Assembly (NCBI GenBank): GCA_029204225.1
Contig: CM055103.1
Coordinates: 39,546,125-39,610,124, forward strand
Source of the DNA: Diphasiastrum complanatum
Taxonomy: Eukaryota > Streptophyta > Lycopodiopsida > Lycopodiales > Lycopodiaceae
DNA: 64,000 nt
Reading direction: 5' to 3'
Position numbers and translations under genes: made by a program. The notes beneath the pieces are model-generated. The model was not told the origin of the DNA. It ran no database searches and worked only from the letters and a program-made list of their open reading frames with translations. The stretch's first letter is position 1. Each line of letters starts with the position of its first letter. This document shows positions 46,651 to 56,803 of the stretch, piece after piece.

Positions 46651-48018
46651 AGTTTTTTTGTTTTGAAAGCTTAAAGATACTATTATATTTTCACAAATGT
46701 ACAATTACAAAAAGTAGCAACTTGAGGCCAAGTCAGTAAAAAGGTCCAAAAGAACAACCCATAAACCTAGCAAAAAGACTCCAGCACACCACGCACGGAG
46801 GGAGTCCAAATATCTAACTAGTATGTATAAAAAAAAGTAGCTACACGAATACAAGTCACAGTTGATAGAGAGGAAACAACGCCTTTAGAAACTTGTTGAT
46901 TCCATGCTAGCCAAAGCTTCCACAGTATCACCAACTTGCAAACATGCCACAGGGTGAGAGTAGAGCGATCCGTAATACAAGAGTTGCCCAATGGTACTAA
47001 TGTTCGGAGAGAAGGTGAAACCCCAGTGGGGGAGCACGCATGTAAGCTCAGTCCATAAATCTTGTCAACAATAAAAGAATAAAAGCTCAACCGTTTCTTT
47101 TTCTAGTTGGCAAATGGGACAAAGCCGGTCATTCAAGAGGGGCCATTTAGACAACAAGGGAAGCGCCTTGGTAAGAATGTGATATGCAAGGTAACGAAGC
47201 TTCCCAACAAGAAGGAAATGAGCGATGTGAAGCCCTTTCCTCCAATAAAAACAGTCGTGCAAAATAGACCAAATGGAGTTAAAAAAATCATGAAAAAGAG
47301 AAGGGTTATGACGACAGGGCAGGGCAGTATAGCTAAGGAGAGAATGGTCAAGGGAAAGCTCCTAGCCATCAAGGCTGCGGGAAGGAGAGGGAGAGATATG
47401 CAAAGGGATCGCAGAGGAGGAGGCAAGGAAAAGGAGGGCACGCTCACTGGAAGAGAGAACGATAGAAGGCAAAATCTAGCAAGGAGGGACATGGACAATC
47501 TGGCCGAGAGTTATGAGGCCTTTAGAAGCCAAGGACAAAGAGAGACGAGGATGGGAGGAAAAGAGAGAGTGAGTGCGTGGAGGGAAAAGGGAAGAAGTCC
47601 AAATGGACTTATCCAGTTGATGATGAGCAAGATCAGCCCAAGACAAAAGAGCGCAGAAGTCAAGAAACAAGCGAGCAAGGTTCTTGAGCACAAAAGGGCC
47701 TTTGAAATGGAAGAAACAACCAAAAGAGAGGAGTTTGACAAAAATAGGTGGGCGTTGGAAGAGAAGAGGGACTACAGCGGAAGAGGCTATGTAGGAAAGG
47801 AGGAACGCATGCTAGTGTAGAGATAGATGCAGAAGAGAAATAAGACGACGAAGCACCAAGGAGCGATTTTTGACGCCAGGGTCACAAATACCAAGCCCAC
47901 CATCCTCTATAGGGGCTGAACAAACAGACTAGGAAAGGAGAGGCCGCTTCCTAGTCCACGCTTCCTAGCCCAAAGGAATCGATGAAGGATTTAGAAAGGG
48001 AATCATGGAGGGAACAAG
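46651..48018 (-). mobile_element. LINE 3' end, second copy of the same family
   Basis: Runs parallel to 39922-41334 throughout, including the 3' end TCACAAATGTAC...AGTATCTTTAAG and an A tail (T run at 46651-46662). The zinc-binding segment KWPLLNDRLCPICQLEKETV, then ELLFFYC (about 47065-47160, minus) is the RT zinc-binding domain found at LINE C-termini. Upstream are SMSLLARFC and other frameshifted parts. The 5' end stops at about 48018 where Gypsy integrase begins; no clear target duplication was found. Confidence 0.82.
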
Positions 48019-50150
48019 ATCTTGTTGGATGATTATGTCTGTCCATTACCATGAGGATAATATGGCGTGCTGAATCGATGGATCACGAAGAATTTCTCCA
48101 ATAGGACCTTGATGGTCTCTCGTGCATCAGTTGTTTGCACTGCCTTGGCTTCTACCCATTTGGTGAGATAGCCACGATGATATATCGGGCTTGTGAACTT
48201 CTTGCAGCTGGGTGGGTAGGACCGATGTAGTCCAATCCCCTCTTTTCAAACGATGATTGAGCTAGAACTGGATGTAATAGATCATAATTCAATCTTGTCG
48301 GTCTCCTAGCTCGTTGGCACACATTGCATTTCTTCAAGTACTCCTCTGTATCTTTATGAATTGTCAGCCACCAGCATCTTGATTTCAAGATCTTGCAAAC
48401 TGTAGGGTAGTGATTTATTTTCTTGGCCCCACATGAGATATTCAACTATGTCTGCGGACCATTTTGGTACTGTACTAATATAAAATAAGACAGCATCCGA
48501 TAACTCACCATCAGGTTGGGTTGCAGTTTTCTTTCTTTTCATTCACGACACATGATCTGCCATATAATGTTGCTTGCCCTTGCACACCACTATCCGAAAA
48601 TCAAACTCCAACAATAGCAGCAACCACTGAGTGATTCGTCCTGTGTTGCAAGTTTTATTAACTATATAGAACAAGGTTGGATGGCCCATATAAGATACCA
48701 AATGAGTGGCCATCAAATAATGCCTAAACTTCTTGACAGTGTAAATCATGGACATTGTTTCTCATTCTATGGTTGAATAGTTCATCTCTGAATCACTGAG
48801 CTGTCAGCTGAAAAATCATATTGGGAAGTTTTAATGATCGCCAAGTGAAGATCTTCAAGGATCTTGTCACATGCAAACCAAAAGGACACCTATGGAGCAT
48901 CAACCACCCAACCAATATGGAGAGGCTAGTCAATACCCTAACCAATCCACCCCCAAGCCACAGTGAATGAACACAAGAGAGGAGAGGAAACCTGGCTCAA
49001 GAATCTGAAATTCCAATAGGGAGGAGAGAATATTCCTCTTAAGATCCCCATGCAGTCTATATTGAGCTATGACCTCCTATTCTTGCATTGAAGCAGTCAT
49101 TCACCATGCATGTGCTCCTATGTCCAATTATAGGTCTGGGCCCTCCTATGATTATTAATTACTTGTGACAACCATGTCCGGAATGACGTAGCATAACTAA
49201 TCACCGCATACAACTGGAGTGACCGGCTATCCATGTCATGAATTATTCTGATTCCCTTATACATGACATGGACATAACAGAAGTCCTTTTTGCATTCTCC
49301 TGGCTGGGTCAAAATGGCTCCCATTGCATACTCTGATGCATCAGTATGCACATGAAACTCTATGGTCCAATTGGGCGGTCGTAAAATTGGCGCTGGTCTT
49401 GCTTATTCCACAAAATCTAGAATGAAGATCCGATAGTAGTTAGCATGACCCATAGAAACATAGACTCTGCAAATCATCCCTGGTGGTGGAAAATCAACAA
49501 TGACCCTTATCTTTGATAAATCTGTGGTGATTCCGTGTCTTGATACAATATAACCCAATATAAAACCATGTGTCACCCAAAATTGACACTTTTCTGGGTT
49601 CAAAAATATTTGATACTTGCGGCGTTGCTTCAACACTTTCTCCAAATTGGATAGATGTTCTGAGTCCGGCCCATGCACGCACAGATCATCCAAGAAAATC
49701 TCCAGAAACTTCTACAGGTACACTTTGAATGTCGTTTGCATTACTCGCTGAAAGGTACTTGAAGCATTGCAAAGTCTAAATGGCATCACCTTATAGGCAT
49801 AAGTCCCCCATTCAGTGGCGAATATTGTCTTATGTTGATCTCCCAGCGTTATCTTTACTTGGTTGTAGCCGCTGAAGTCGTCCAAAAAACTTTTCTGCTC
49901 CGGCTACTCGATCCAAAATACTTTCTGTGAAAGGTAAGGGAAAATGACCTTTCTTGGTAACCACATTGAACGCCTTCAGAAACACACAAATTCACATTTT
50001 GTCGTTCTTCTTGGGTACTATGACTATAGGTGATACCCATTATGTGTGCTCAATTTCATAAATGAAATCAGCATCGAGCAGCTTCTACAACTCCTGTTTG
50101 ATCAACTCTGTGTAATTAGGATAGCAGCGGTAATATCGGAGGAACTTGGT
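48019..50150 (-). mobile_element. Gypsy pol fragment (RT to integrase), no LTRs
   Basis: Minus-strand order: RT (49403-50100: a VNLCVSEG-like block, then MDDLCVHGPDSEHLSNLEKV and FLNPEKCQFWVTHGFILGYI); RNase H (48543-49351: HTDASEYAMGAILTQPGE, then YTVKKFRHYLMATHLVSYM); integrase (48030-48445: CNVCQRARRPTRLNYDLL, then GLDYIGPTHPAARSSQARYI). It is related to but clearly diverged from Gypsy elements 1 and 2. About 290 bp between 48820 and 49110 do not fit RNase H and may be an insertion. Ends bluntly at about 50150 beside the Copia LTR. Confidence 0.85.
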
Positions 50151-50162
50151 GAAGAAACAAAA

Positions 50163-51120
50163 TGTTTCTAACTACAAAGCCTTGCTAGCTTTCATCCCTC
50201 CGCCTGACACAAAACACGAAGACGAATGGTTTGTAAACACGAAAGTCAAAGGAAACGAAGACGAATGGTTCGTGAACACAAAAGATTCACAAATGAGAAT
50301 CTTTTGCGGTCTGGCACGAGAACCTTTTGCGGTCCAGTACGAGAGAAGTTAGATGACGGAGACGAAACTAACGACGCGACACAAAAAATGTTGCGAAACA
50401 CGTTTTTCCCTCATGCTCCAAAGAGTACCAGCAAAGATCACACAAATACCCAGAAGTACAGAAATTTGATCTAATGGCATGACGTCAGCAGATACTCCCT
50501 AGGTCGTGGCTAATCTGCCACTCTTGTAATTCCCTGATTAGTTGTAGATGCTTAATCACTCTAATCTTAGATTTACATAGAGCGACTATACTTACTGGAT
50601 GATACTTGACATATAGATCAGCAGAGATATACACAAAAGTGTAGTGAAGTAGTCTGATGCTAGTAAGCAATCAAGACGAAATTACAAAATACATGTCCGC
50701 CTGCGTGCGAAGACAATTTTGTCTAGGATCTATAGATCCAACTGTCCGCTAGTAAAGCGAGACGATTACTCGTGAGAGAACCGTGTTTCCCCCACGCCAA
50801 TGCACTGCGTGGATTTGCATGCAGTGCTTGAAGAATCAGAGAAAGATCAATATAGATGATTTTCTTGTTGTGTCTGATCTAGAATGCAAATGTGTCTGCT
50901 GTCATTCATGTGTCTGAATTCTCTTGTTCATTTTAATTCCGCATCTTGGTTGAAACTATGTTGAATGCTGCATTAATTTTATAAACGTAGATCAGCAGTG
51001 CCTGACTACATACTGGAGGACTGTAGGAGTGATACAACCAGCAGTGTCCAGTGATCGCATCTGAACTCCATCTGAGTCGCAAGAGGATCGTGGTTGTCGT
51101 GACTGTTTCGATTCTCATCA
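50163..51120 (+). repeat. Copia 5' LTR (958 bp)
   Basis: Begins TGTTTCTAACTAC and ends TTCTCATCA one base before the primer site. Only one copy is in the window, so the left end is inferred from the TG rule and from the end of the Gypsy fragment. It contains a duplicated block, CGAAGACGAATGGTT, at about 50217-50235 and 50258-50275. Confidence 0.7.
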
Positions 51121-51121
51121 G

Positions 51122-51133
51122 TGGTATCAGAGC
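51122..51133 (+). promoter_or_regulatory. Primer-binding site, initiator tRNA-Met (duplicated)
   Basis: TGGTATCAGAGC immediately after the LTR. A second, one-base-different version in the context ATCAGTGGTATTAGAGC lies at about 51145-51161, giving two potential primer sites in tandem. Confidence 0.9.
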
Positions 51134-51269
51134 ATATCACACTTATCAGTGGTATTAGAGCAAACCTACCTATCTTGTTATAGTCTGACATAGTTGAGAA
51201 GCTATCAGATCCAGGAAGCCAAGCATTCTGACAATCAACCATTAACAAGGGAATAGACTCCAAGAAGCA

Positions 51270-52172
51270 ATGGCTTCAATCAGCAGCATGCAGAGCAAGA
51301 TCTGCACAATACTTGATTCTTCAGGATCTAACTTTCTAGCCTTGAAAGTTAAGACATCACTCATACTCAAGGGCGAAGGACTCTTCCCTTGGGTGGATGG
51401 CACAGAAGAAATACCTACAACATCAGGCAAGGAGCTACGCGAATGGAGGGAGAAAAACGACAAGGCAGTAGCCTTGCTATCATCTTCCATCAAAGATAGT
51501 CTCACACTTGACCTGGCTACACTCTCCAAAGCTAAGGAGATGTGGGATGCATTGCTCACAAGATTTCAGACGAAATCAAGAAGTCAAATCATGATGCTAG
51601 AACATCAGTTGACGAATCTACAGTGGGATGGAAAAGACCTCACTTCTTTCGTGAGAAAGATGAAGGATCTATTCCTATCATTACATAATTCTGGAGCAGA
51701 GAATGCAGTGTCAGCTGAGAAGCAGCTCACGTACCTGTTGAGAGCCTTACCCAGATCATTCCAAACGACAAGAACCCTGCTCGCGAAAGATCCTACCATG
51801 AACCTCGAAAAGGCGATTGTCGAGATTCGAGAGGAAGTCAAGGCCAGAGAACACCTTGATCACAAGGATGGTTCTGACCAGGCCCTCTACGGCAACAAAG
51901 AAAAATCCAAGAAACAATTTAAGTCTAAGAGAGAGTCAAATCAGAGGCAGGATCGTGACCAGCAAGCAGAGGGGACCAGCAAAGGCAACTGGAAGACCAA
52001 AGGGAGGTCGAAGCAGAAAGGTGCAGACAAGAAGAATTGTGTAAGATGCAGAAGAGACGGGCATACAGTAGATACATGTTGTCTCAATTCCAAGATTGAG
52101 TGTATCCATTGTCATAAGAAGGGTCATGCAGCCATGGATTGCTGCCAAAATCTGAGAAACAAATCAGCATAG
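51270..52172 (+). CDS. Copia gag polyprotein N-terminal part, intact frame, two CCHC knuckles
   Basis: 300 codons from ATG 51270 to TAG, the longest undamaged retrotransposon frame here. The N-terminal half has the Copia gag signature (SSGSNFLALKVKTSLILKGE, then WDALLTRFQTKSRSQIMMLE and FVRKMKDLFLSLHN). The C-terminal third is very basic and ends in two knuckles, CVRCRRDGHTVDTC (about residue 252) and CIHCHKKGHAAMDC (about residue 275). The doubled knuckle is less usual than the single one of the other Copia families here. In an active element gag and pol are normally one frame; here a stop (52170-52172) separates them, so only gag could be made. Confidence 0.85.
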   Translation: MASISSMQSKICTILDSSGSNFLALKVKTSLILKGEGLFPWVDGTEEIPTTSGKELREWREKNDKAVALLSSSIKDSLTLDLATLSKAKEMWDALLTRFQTKSRSQIMMLEHQLTNLQWDGKDLTSFVRKMKDLFLSLHNSGAENAVSAEKQLTYLLRALPRSFQTTRTLLAKDPTMNLEKAIVEIREEVKAREHLDHKDGSDQALYGNKEKSKKQFKSKRESNQRQDRDQQAEGTSKGNWKTKGRSKQKGADKKNCVRCRRDGHTVDTCCLNSKIECIHCHKKGHAAMDCCQNLRNKSA

Positions 52173-52229
52173 AACATACAGGAGAACAACAATAGTTCAT
52201 CCTATGTCGAGGAGCCCGAGAGCTCGAAG

Positions 52230-53637
52230 ATGGGCAAAGAAAGAACGAACAGAAATTGTTCGACCGCCTACATCTGTGAAGACGTGTGTGCAACATCAAC
52301 ATCTGACACACATGAGGTGATCCTAGACTCAGGAACCACCTTACACTTTGTGACATCAAGACGAATAATGTCTGATTTCAAAAGTGCAGATCCCTCAAGA
52401 TTCATAGTTCATGGAGATGGATCTAGACATCAAGTGAACGATATTGGTCCACTATGACTCAATATAAATGGTTCTGTTCGTGCCTACTCTGCAACAAGAC
52501 TTGCTCTCTATAGCAAGAATAGCAGATGCAAAAATGCGTGTGACGTTTTCTGACAAAGCATGCAACGTGGTTGATGCCAGTACTAGTACTCCCATCGCTC
52601 AAGGCAGAAGAAAAGGAAACCTATATCATCTGAAGGTACGCCTACTTGCAGATCAGGTGCATCAAACTCATGATGACCAGCCAGACACTCTGTGGCACAG
52701 GAGACTCTGCCACATGAACTCAATGGCACTTTACCAAGCAAGCCATCATGGAGCAATAACAAGGGCCAACATCTCAAATGCAACCAGTTCGACCACCTAT
52801 GATGCATGTTTGAAGGGCAAGATGTCACGCACACCATTCGTCAAAGACTCCTACAGAATGACTAAGATTCTGGAGTTAGTGCATTCTGACATCTGTAGAC
52901 CATTCAACGTGATCTCAGTAGGAGGTTCAAAGCATTATATAACCTTCATTGATGAGTATAGCAAATTTGCCAGAGTGTATTTTATTCAGAATAAATCTAA
53001 AGCACTTGATAAATTCACAGAATATGTGAATTGGGCTGAGAGATGTATAGGCAACAAGCTTAAGCAGATCTGGACAGATCGAGGTGGCGAATACATCTCG
53101 AATCAATTCACTAACTTCTGCAATGATCGTGGCATCTTTTACAAAAGGACTGCAGCCTACACACCGCAGCACAATGGTGTTGCTAAACGAAAGAACAGAA
53201 CCCTGATGGAAGCTGCCAGATGTATGATGGCCTACTCGAAGGCTCCAAGGGTACTGTGGGCTGAAGCAGTAGCTACATCCGCATACATCCGGAACAGAAC
53301 AGGCAAGTCTGGTGTCCCACACATGACACCACACGAGCTATGGTGGGGTAGAAAGCCCAACTTGTCTCACGTCAGAATCTTTGGCTGTGTAGCTTATGCA
53401 CGTATTCCTGATAAGCTTCGAAAGAAGCTTGATGAGAAATCCGAGAAACGATTTTTGGTAGGTTATGACAACAATTCGTCATACTACAGAGTCTACATGC
53501 CAGACACGAACACTATGAAAACAGTGAAAGATGTCAGATTTGATGAGAGTAGGACAATGGCCAACGACGATCCTGTTAGCTACGAAATTCTGGAGAGACA
53601 ATATTATGACCTGTCGCCAATGACAGAGGGAGCATAA
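52230..53637 (+). pseudogene. Copia protease and integrase, two stops
   Basis: The protease block (EVILDSGTTLHFVTSRR) keeps D-S-G. A TGA at 52455 follows NDIGPL; the frame from 52468 (389 codons) resumes with VLFVPTLQQDLLSIARIADA. Then come the HHCC region (LWHRRLCHMNSM, then CLKGKMSRTPF), ELVHSDICRPF (first Asp), IWTDRGGEYIS (second Asp) and HNGVAKRKNRTLMEAAR. In the last block the catalytic Glu of the usual A-E-R-K-N-R is Lys, so this integrase would be inactive. The C-terminal IFGCVAYARIPDKLRKKLDE block is present. Confidence 0.88.
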
Positions 53638-54056
53638 GACAAACACGAAAACAAAGATTTTCGAGTCGTCTCCCATTCGAGCGACAAATCTGAAGAAGAA
53701 AGATTTGAGAGGCAGTCTGCTGCCACAGTTCTTGTAAACCAAGATGGTTCCAGACCGAGCAGATCAAACAAAGGCAAAGGCATAGTTGTCTCAGGAGGAA
53801 TTCCTAGGAGGTCGACAAGACCACGAAGAGCGCCAGCACAATATGTGTCAGGCAGCTCAGCTTCCACATCAAAAGAGTTCTGCGGATTTAGTGGCGAACA
53901 CAGACTTTCGAGGAGGTGATTGAAAGTCCAAAAAAGGACAGATGGATCCAGGCCATGAACGAGATGGAATCCATGAGGAAGAACCAGGTATGGACGTTGA
54001 AGCCATTACCACATAAGCGCAAGACTGTCAAATACAAATGGGTTTTCAAGCGGACC
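53638..54056 (+). pseudogene. Copia spacer and start of reverse transcriptase
   Basis: After TAA (53635-53637) the spacer contains SRPSRSNKGKGIVV-like basic sequence. The RT entry follows: PKKDRWIQAMNEMESMRKNQ, then VWTLKPLPHKRKTVKYKWVF, the standard Copia RT opening, cut after KRTRW. Confidence 0.82.
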
Positions 54057-54643
54057 AGATGGGAACATCACGAAATACTGGTGCACAATGCATTGTGCGG
54101 AATTGCAGAACTCTGTCAGATGTTTGTGAGCGGAATAGCATCAAGAGAAAGATTGCCAACCTTTGATGAGCTCACAGGAATCTTGATGCAGGAAGAGCAA
54201 CGGCGAGAAATGGTGGAAGCTAGACGTCAGAATACTGATGATCAGGCACTTGCGACACGTCAAAAAAAAGACAAGGGCAAGGGCAAGAAGAAGTCTAAAC
54301 AGCAATTTGCCAAGTCTCAGGAGGATGAGGGATCTTTCAGTATGAGCAAGACAAAAAGGCAAGTGCTTCCATTGTGGTAAAAAGGGCCATTGGAAGAGTG
54401 AATGTCGCAAATTCCAGACGGAACAAGACAAGGGGAAACCAAAGCAAGCAGGTAACCTTGTCAATGAGGGTGAGATTGAAGACTCTAGCATCTTCATATC
54501 TGCATTGTCATGTAATCAAGATGATCAAGAGTGGTATATTGACTCGGGAGCCACAAGACACATGACAAGTAGAAAGAGTTGGTTCAGTAACTTGAAAGTG
54601 TTGGATAATGGAACGTCCGTTTCACAAGAAAATGGTGAGGTGT
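54057..54643 (+). mobile_element. Gag-protease fragment of a second Copia family
   Basis: In frame with the truncated RT the sequence switches to gag: PTFDELTGILMQEEQRREMV, a KGKGKKKSK basic tract, then (shifted one frame at about 54360) the knuckle CFHCGKKGHWKSEC and the protease start EWYIDSGATRHMTSRKSWFS with D-S-G intact. It ends in the minisatellite region. The switch from RT to gag is unnatural and marks a recombination joint. Confidence 0.85.
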
Positions 54644-54765
54644 AAAATCAAATCTCAACCGACATTTGATCAAATCTCGATCGACATTTTTTGTTCGAAT
54701 CTCGACCGATGCCCTCCTTGACGTCCCAATGCCCTCCTTTAGATCTTGACCGACCCCCCCTTCAG

Positions 54766-54990
54766 ATCTCGACCGAAGGCTCTGGTGACCATCTCGACCG
54801 AAGGCTTTGGTGACCATCTCGACCGAAGGCACTGGTGACCATCTCGACCGAAGGCCCTGGTAACCATCTCGACAGAAGGTTATGGTGAGCATCTTGACCG
54901 AAGGCCCTGGTGACCATCTCGACCGAAGGCTCTAGTGACCATCTCGACTGAAGGCCTTGGTGACCATCTCGACCAAAAGTTTTGGATCAG
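54766..54990. repeat. 25-bp minisatellite, nine copies
   Basis: Units begin ATCTCGACCGAAGG at 54766, 54791, 54816, 54841, 54866, 54891, 54916, 54941 and 54966, an exact 25-bp spacing. The following 11 bases vary around CTCTGGTGACC. Degenerate ATCTCGACCGA phrases extend outwards to about 54645 and 55045. Confidence 0.97.
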
Positions 54991-55045
54991 TTCTTGACCG
55001 AGGCAATTAGATCAAATCTCAACTGGATCACTAATCTCGACCGGA

Positions 55046-55320
55046 CCGAGATCTCTAATTGCAATTTTTACCGAACCATCAGCTTGACAGAGCCTTAGAG
55101 CTCAAAAAAAAAAGGCATGAACACCAAAAGAAATTTCAAAAATAAAACTTATATCAATAGAGAGCCCTTTTTATACTGAGTCTCCCCCTTACCTTCCCTA
55201 CTAACCCAGAAACTATCAAAAATTAAAAAAATAAAAATAAAAACCCTAAAAAAAATAAAAAACACTAAAAAATCCAAAAACACCAGAAATCCATACAACA
55301 CCCACAAACATACACGACAG
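55046..55320. other. A-rich spacer, no gene recognised
   Basis: Runs of A and AAAAACCCTAAAAAA-type sequence (55190-55280) resemble retrotransposon leader sequence such as that at 14450-14500. Nothing coding. Confidence 0.45.
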
Positions 55321-55326
55321 TACCCA

Positions 55327-55700
55327 ATGGACCAACATATTGATCTTGATATTCCAGTAGATTAACCATACGAAATAAGGTCCCCTACAGTTGAACAAAT
55401 CAGACGTCATAGGTTCTATCGAATGTGGTCCCAACTCCATGAGCCATCCACAAATCCATTCGAAGGACAAGAGCCTGATAGAGCCGAGTCTTCATGGACA
55501 CGAACCCATTTCATGGTGTTGAAGCATCACACGCCAGAACACACCTGAATGGAGCTCGTCCATTCTGAATCCAATTAGGATCCTCTGACAACACAACACG
55601 AGCACCATAGCACCCACCCGCTCAACCTGCTGCTCACTCGAGAATTTTCTTGCAAACTTCTACATTACCATGCAATTCACCAGCTCCATAATGCAAAAAG
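55327..55700 (+). pseudogene. Degraded unassigned reading frame, possibly gag-related
   Basis: Frame from ATG 55327: MDQHIDLDIPVD, then PYEIRSPTVEQIRRHRFYRM and PSTNPFEGQEPDRAESSWTR, ending around 55700. It has four in-frame stops (TAA, TGA, TAG, TAA), of which the first three are one C-to-T step from CAA, CGA and CAG. Composition is protein-like but I cannot assign a family. Preceding A-rich leader and position suggest the gag N-terminus of an unplaced LTR element. Confidence 0.35.
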
Positions 55701-56790
55701 ACACTAATATGAAATGAGTCCTTGTAGGAAGAAAGTGAAACCAATATTCCGTCATTTGCTACAATGTCCAACCAAGAGCAACCTCCACAGAGAACTGATA
55801 GTTTTTCTCCCCTTCTGCAACCTCAAATCTATTTGTCTTTCCACATGCTAGTAAGATTTCCAATGTGCCAATGCACAATAAATCTAGGAATCGGAAATCT
55901 AGACAAAGGTTCGGCACTGAATCTCTTGCTCAGAGAGGTACTCAGGACATAGTACCTCAACCATACATGCATCTCAAGCTATATCTTACAACATCTGCTA
56001 TCATTGATGGTAGACTTAATGTTACCAATCCCGCCTTGTTTTTGACAAGGACATATCAGATTTTTTTACTCTAACTCCCAATGAAAATTGCAACTATCTA
56101 GGTGACGAGTCAATGTTGATGAATGACTTTTTGTTTGACTACGGTTTTCACTCTTTGTAACATTGGTATCTTCCTTGTTTATTTTTTTGATTTGGTAATT
56201 TCTTCTAATTGCATCTCTTTTTCTATATTTGTTTTTAGTTCATCAAGGATAGCCATTGAACAGGAGACGTCATGTAGCTTATCTCAAGAATAACTTGTCA
56301 TTCATCTATCATCTTCAAATCACCTTATACAGAGTTTCAAATTTTTGAGCATATTCCAAATCCGCGAAATCCATATGACTTTAGAGTTGATTCATGTATC
56401 TCATACTTCTTTTTGAGTCAGCTACAGCAAGATCGAGACAAATTTAGTTAAAATGTGTTCAATCTTCAGTCCAGTCGCATGTTTGACGTGTTTTAACTGC
56501 GTGTTCCAACTGCCAATCCAACTTTGAGCACGCTGGATACAGCAACAACATCCCCGCCAACAAAAAAAAAAAAAAATTGGAGGGGAGAGTGGATTTGCAA
56601 GCATCCACTGGAGCACCCACATTGCCAACAACACCATCAGTAGGATCGAGCCAAGGTCACAAAACCAAAATCAAGTTTTATCAATTCCATGTGTTGTTGA
56701 CTAGTTGTGAGATTGATAGAGACATTTGTGATTTCATCTTGACTTCATTTGTTGAAGCTTCAAGTGGGTGCTAAGTGCATAGGTTGAAGA
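55701..56790. other. No gene recognised
   Basis: Short open frames (55764-55952, 55865-56074) without motifs, and an A14 run at about 56562-56575. The part just before 56804 is presumably leader sequence of the Copia copy that follows, but no primer-binding site was found. Confidence 0.4.
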
Positions 56791-56803
56791 AGTTTGATCA
56801 TCA

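Larger units (their letters stand above)
50163..54056 (+). mobile_element. Ty1/Copia element with 5' LTR, gag, protease, integrase and RT start
   Basis: The 5' LTR (50163-51120) is followed by the tRNA-Met primer site, an intact gag frame, a protease-integrase region with one stop, and the beginning of RT. The element is cut at about 54056 after WVFKRTRW, where a gag fragment of a different Copia element begins. RNase H and 3' LTR are missing. Confidence 0.9.

Noticed and set aside
47107-47820. 237-codon plus-strand ORF rich in Lys, Arg and Glu
   Set aside because: Antisense to the LINE zinc-binding/3' region; the minus strand carries the C-x2-C...H...C domain. The antisense openness is a composition effect.
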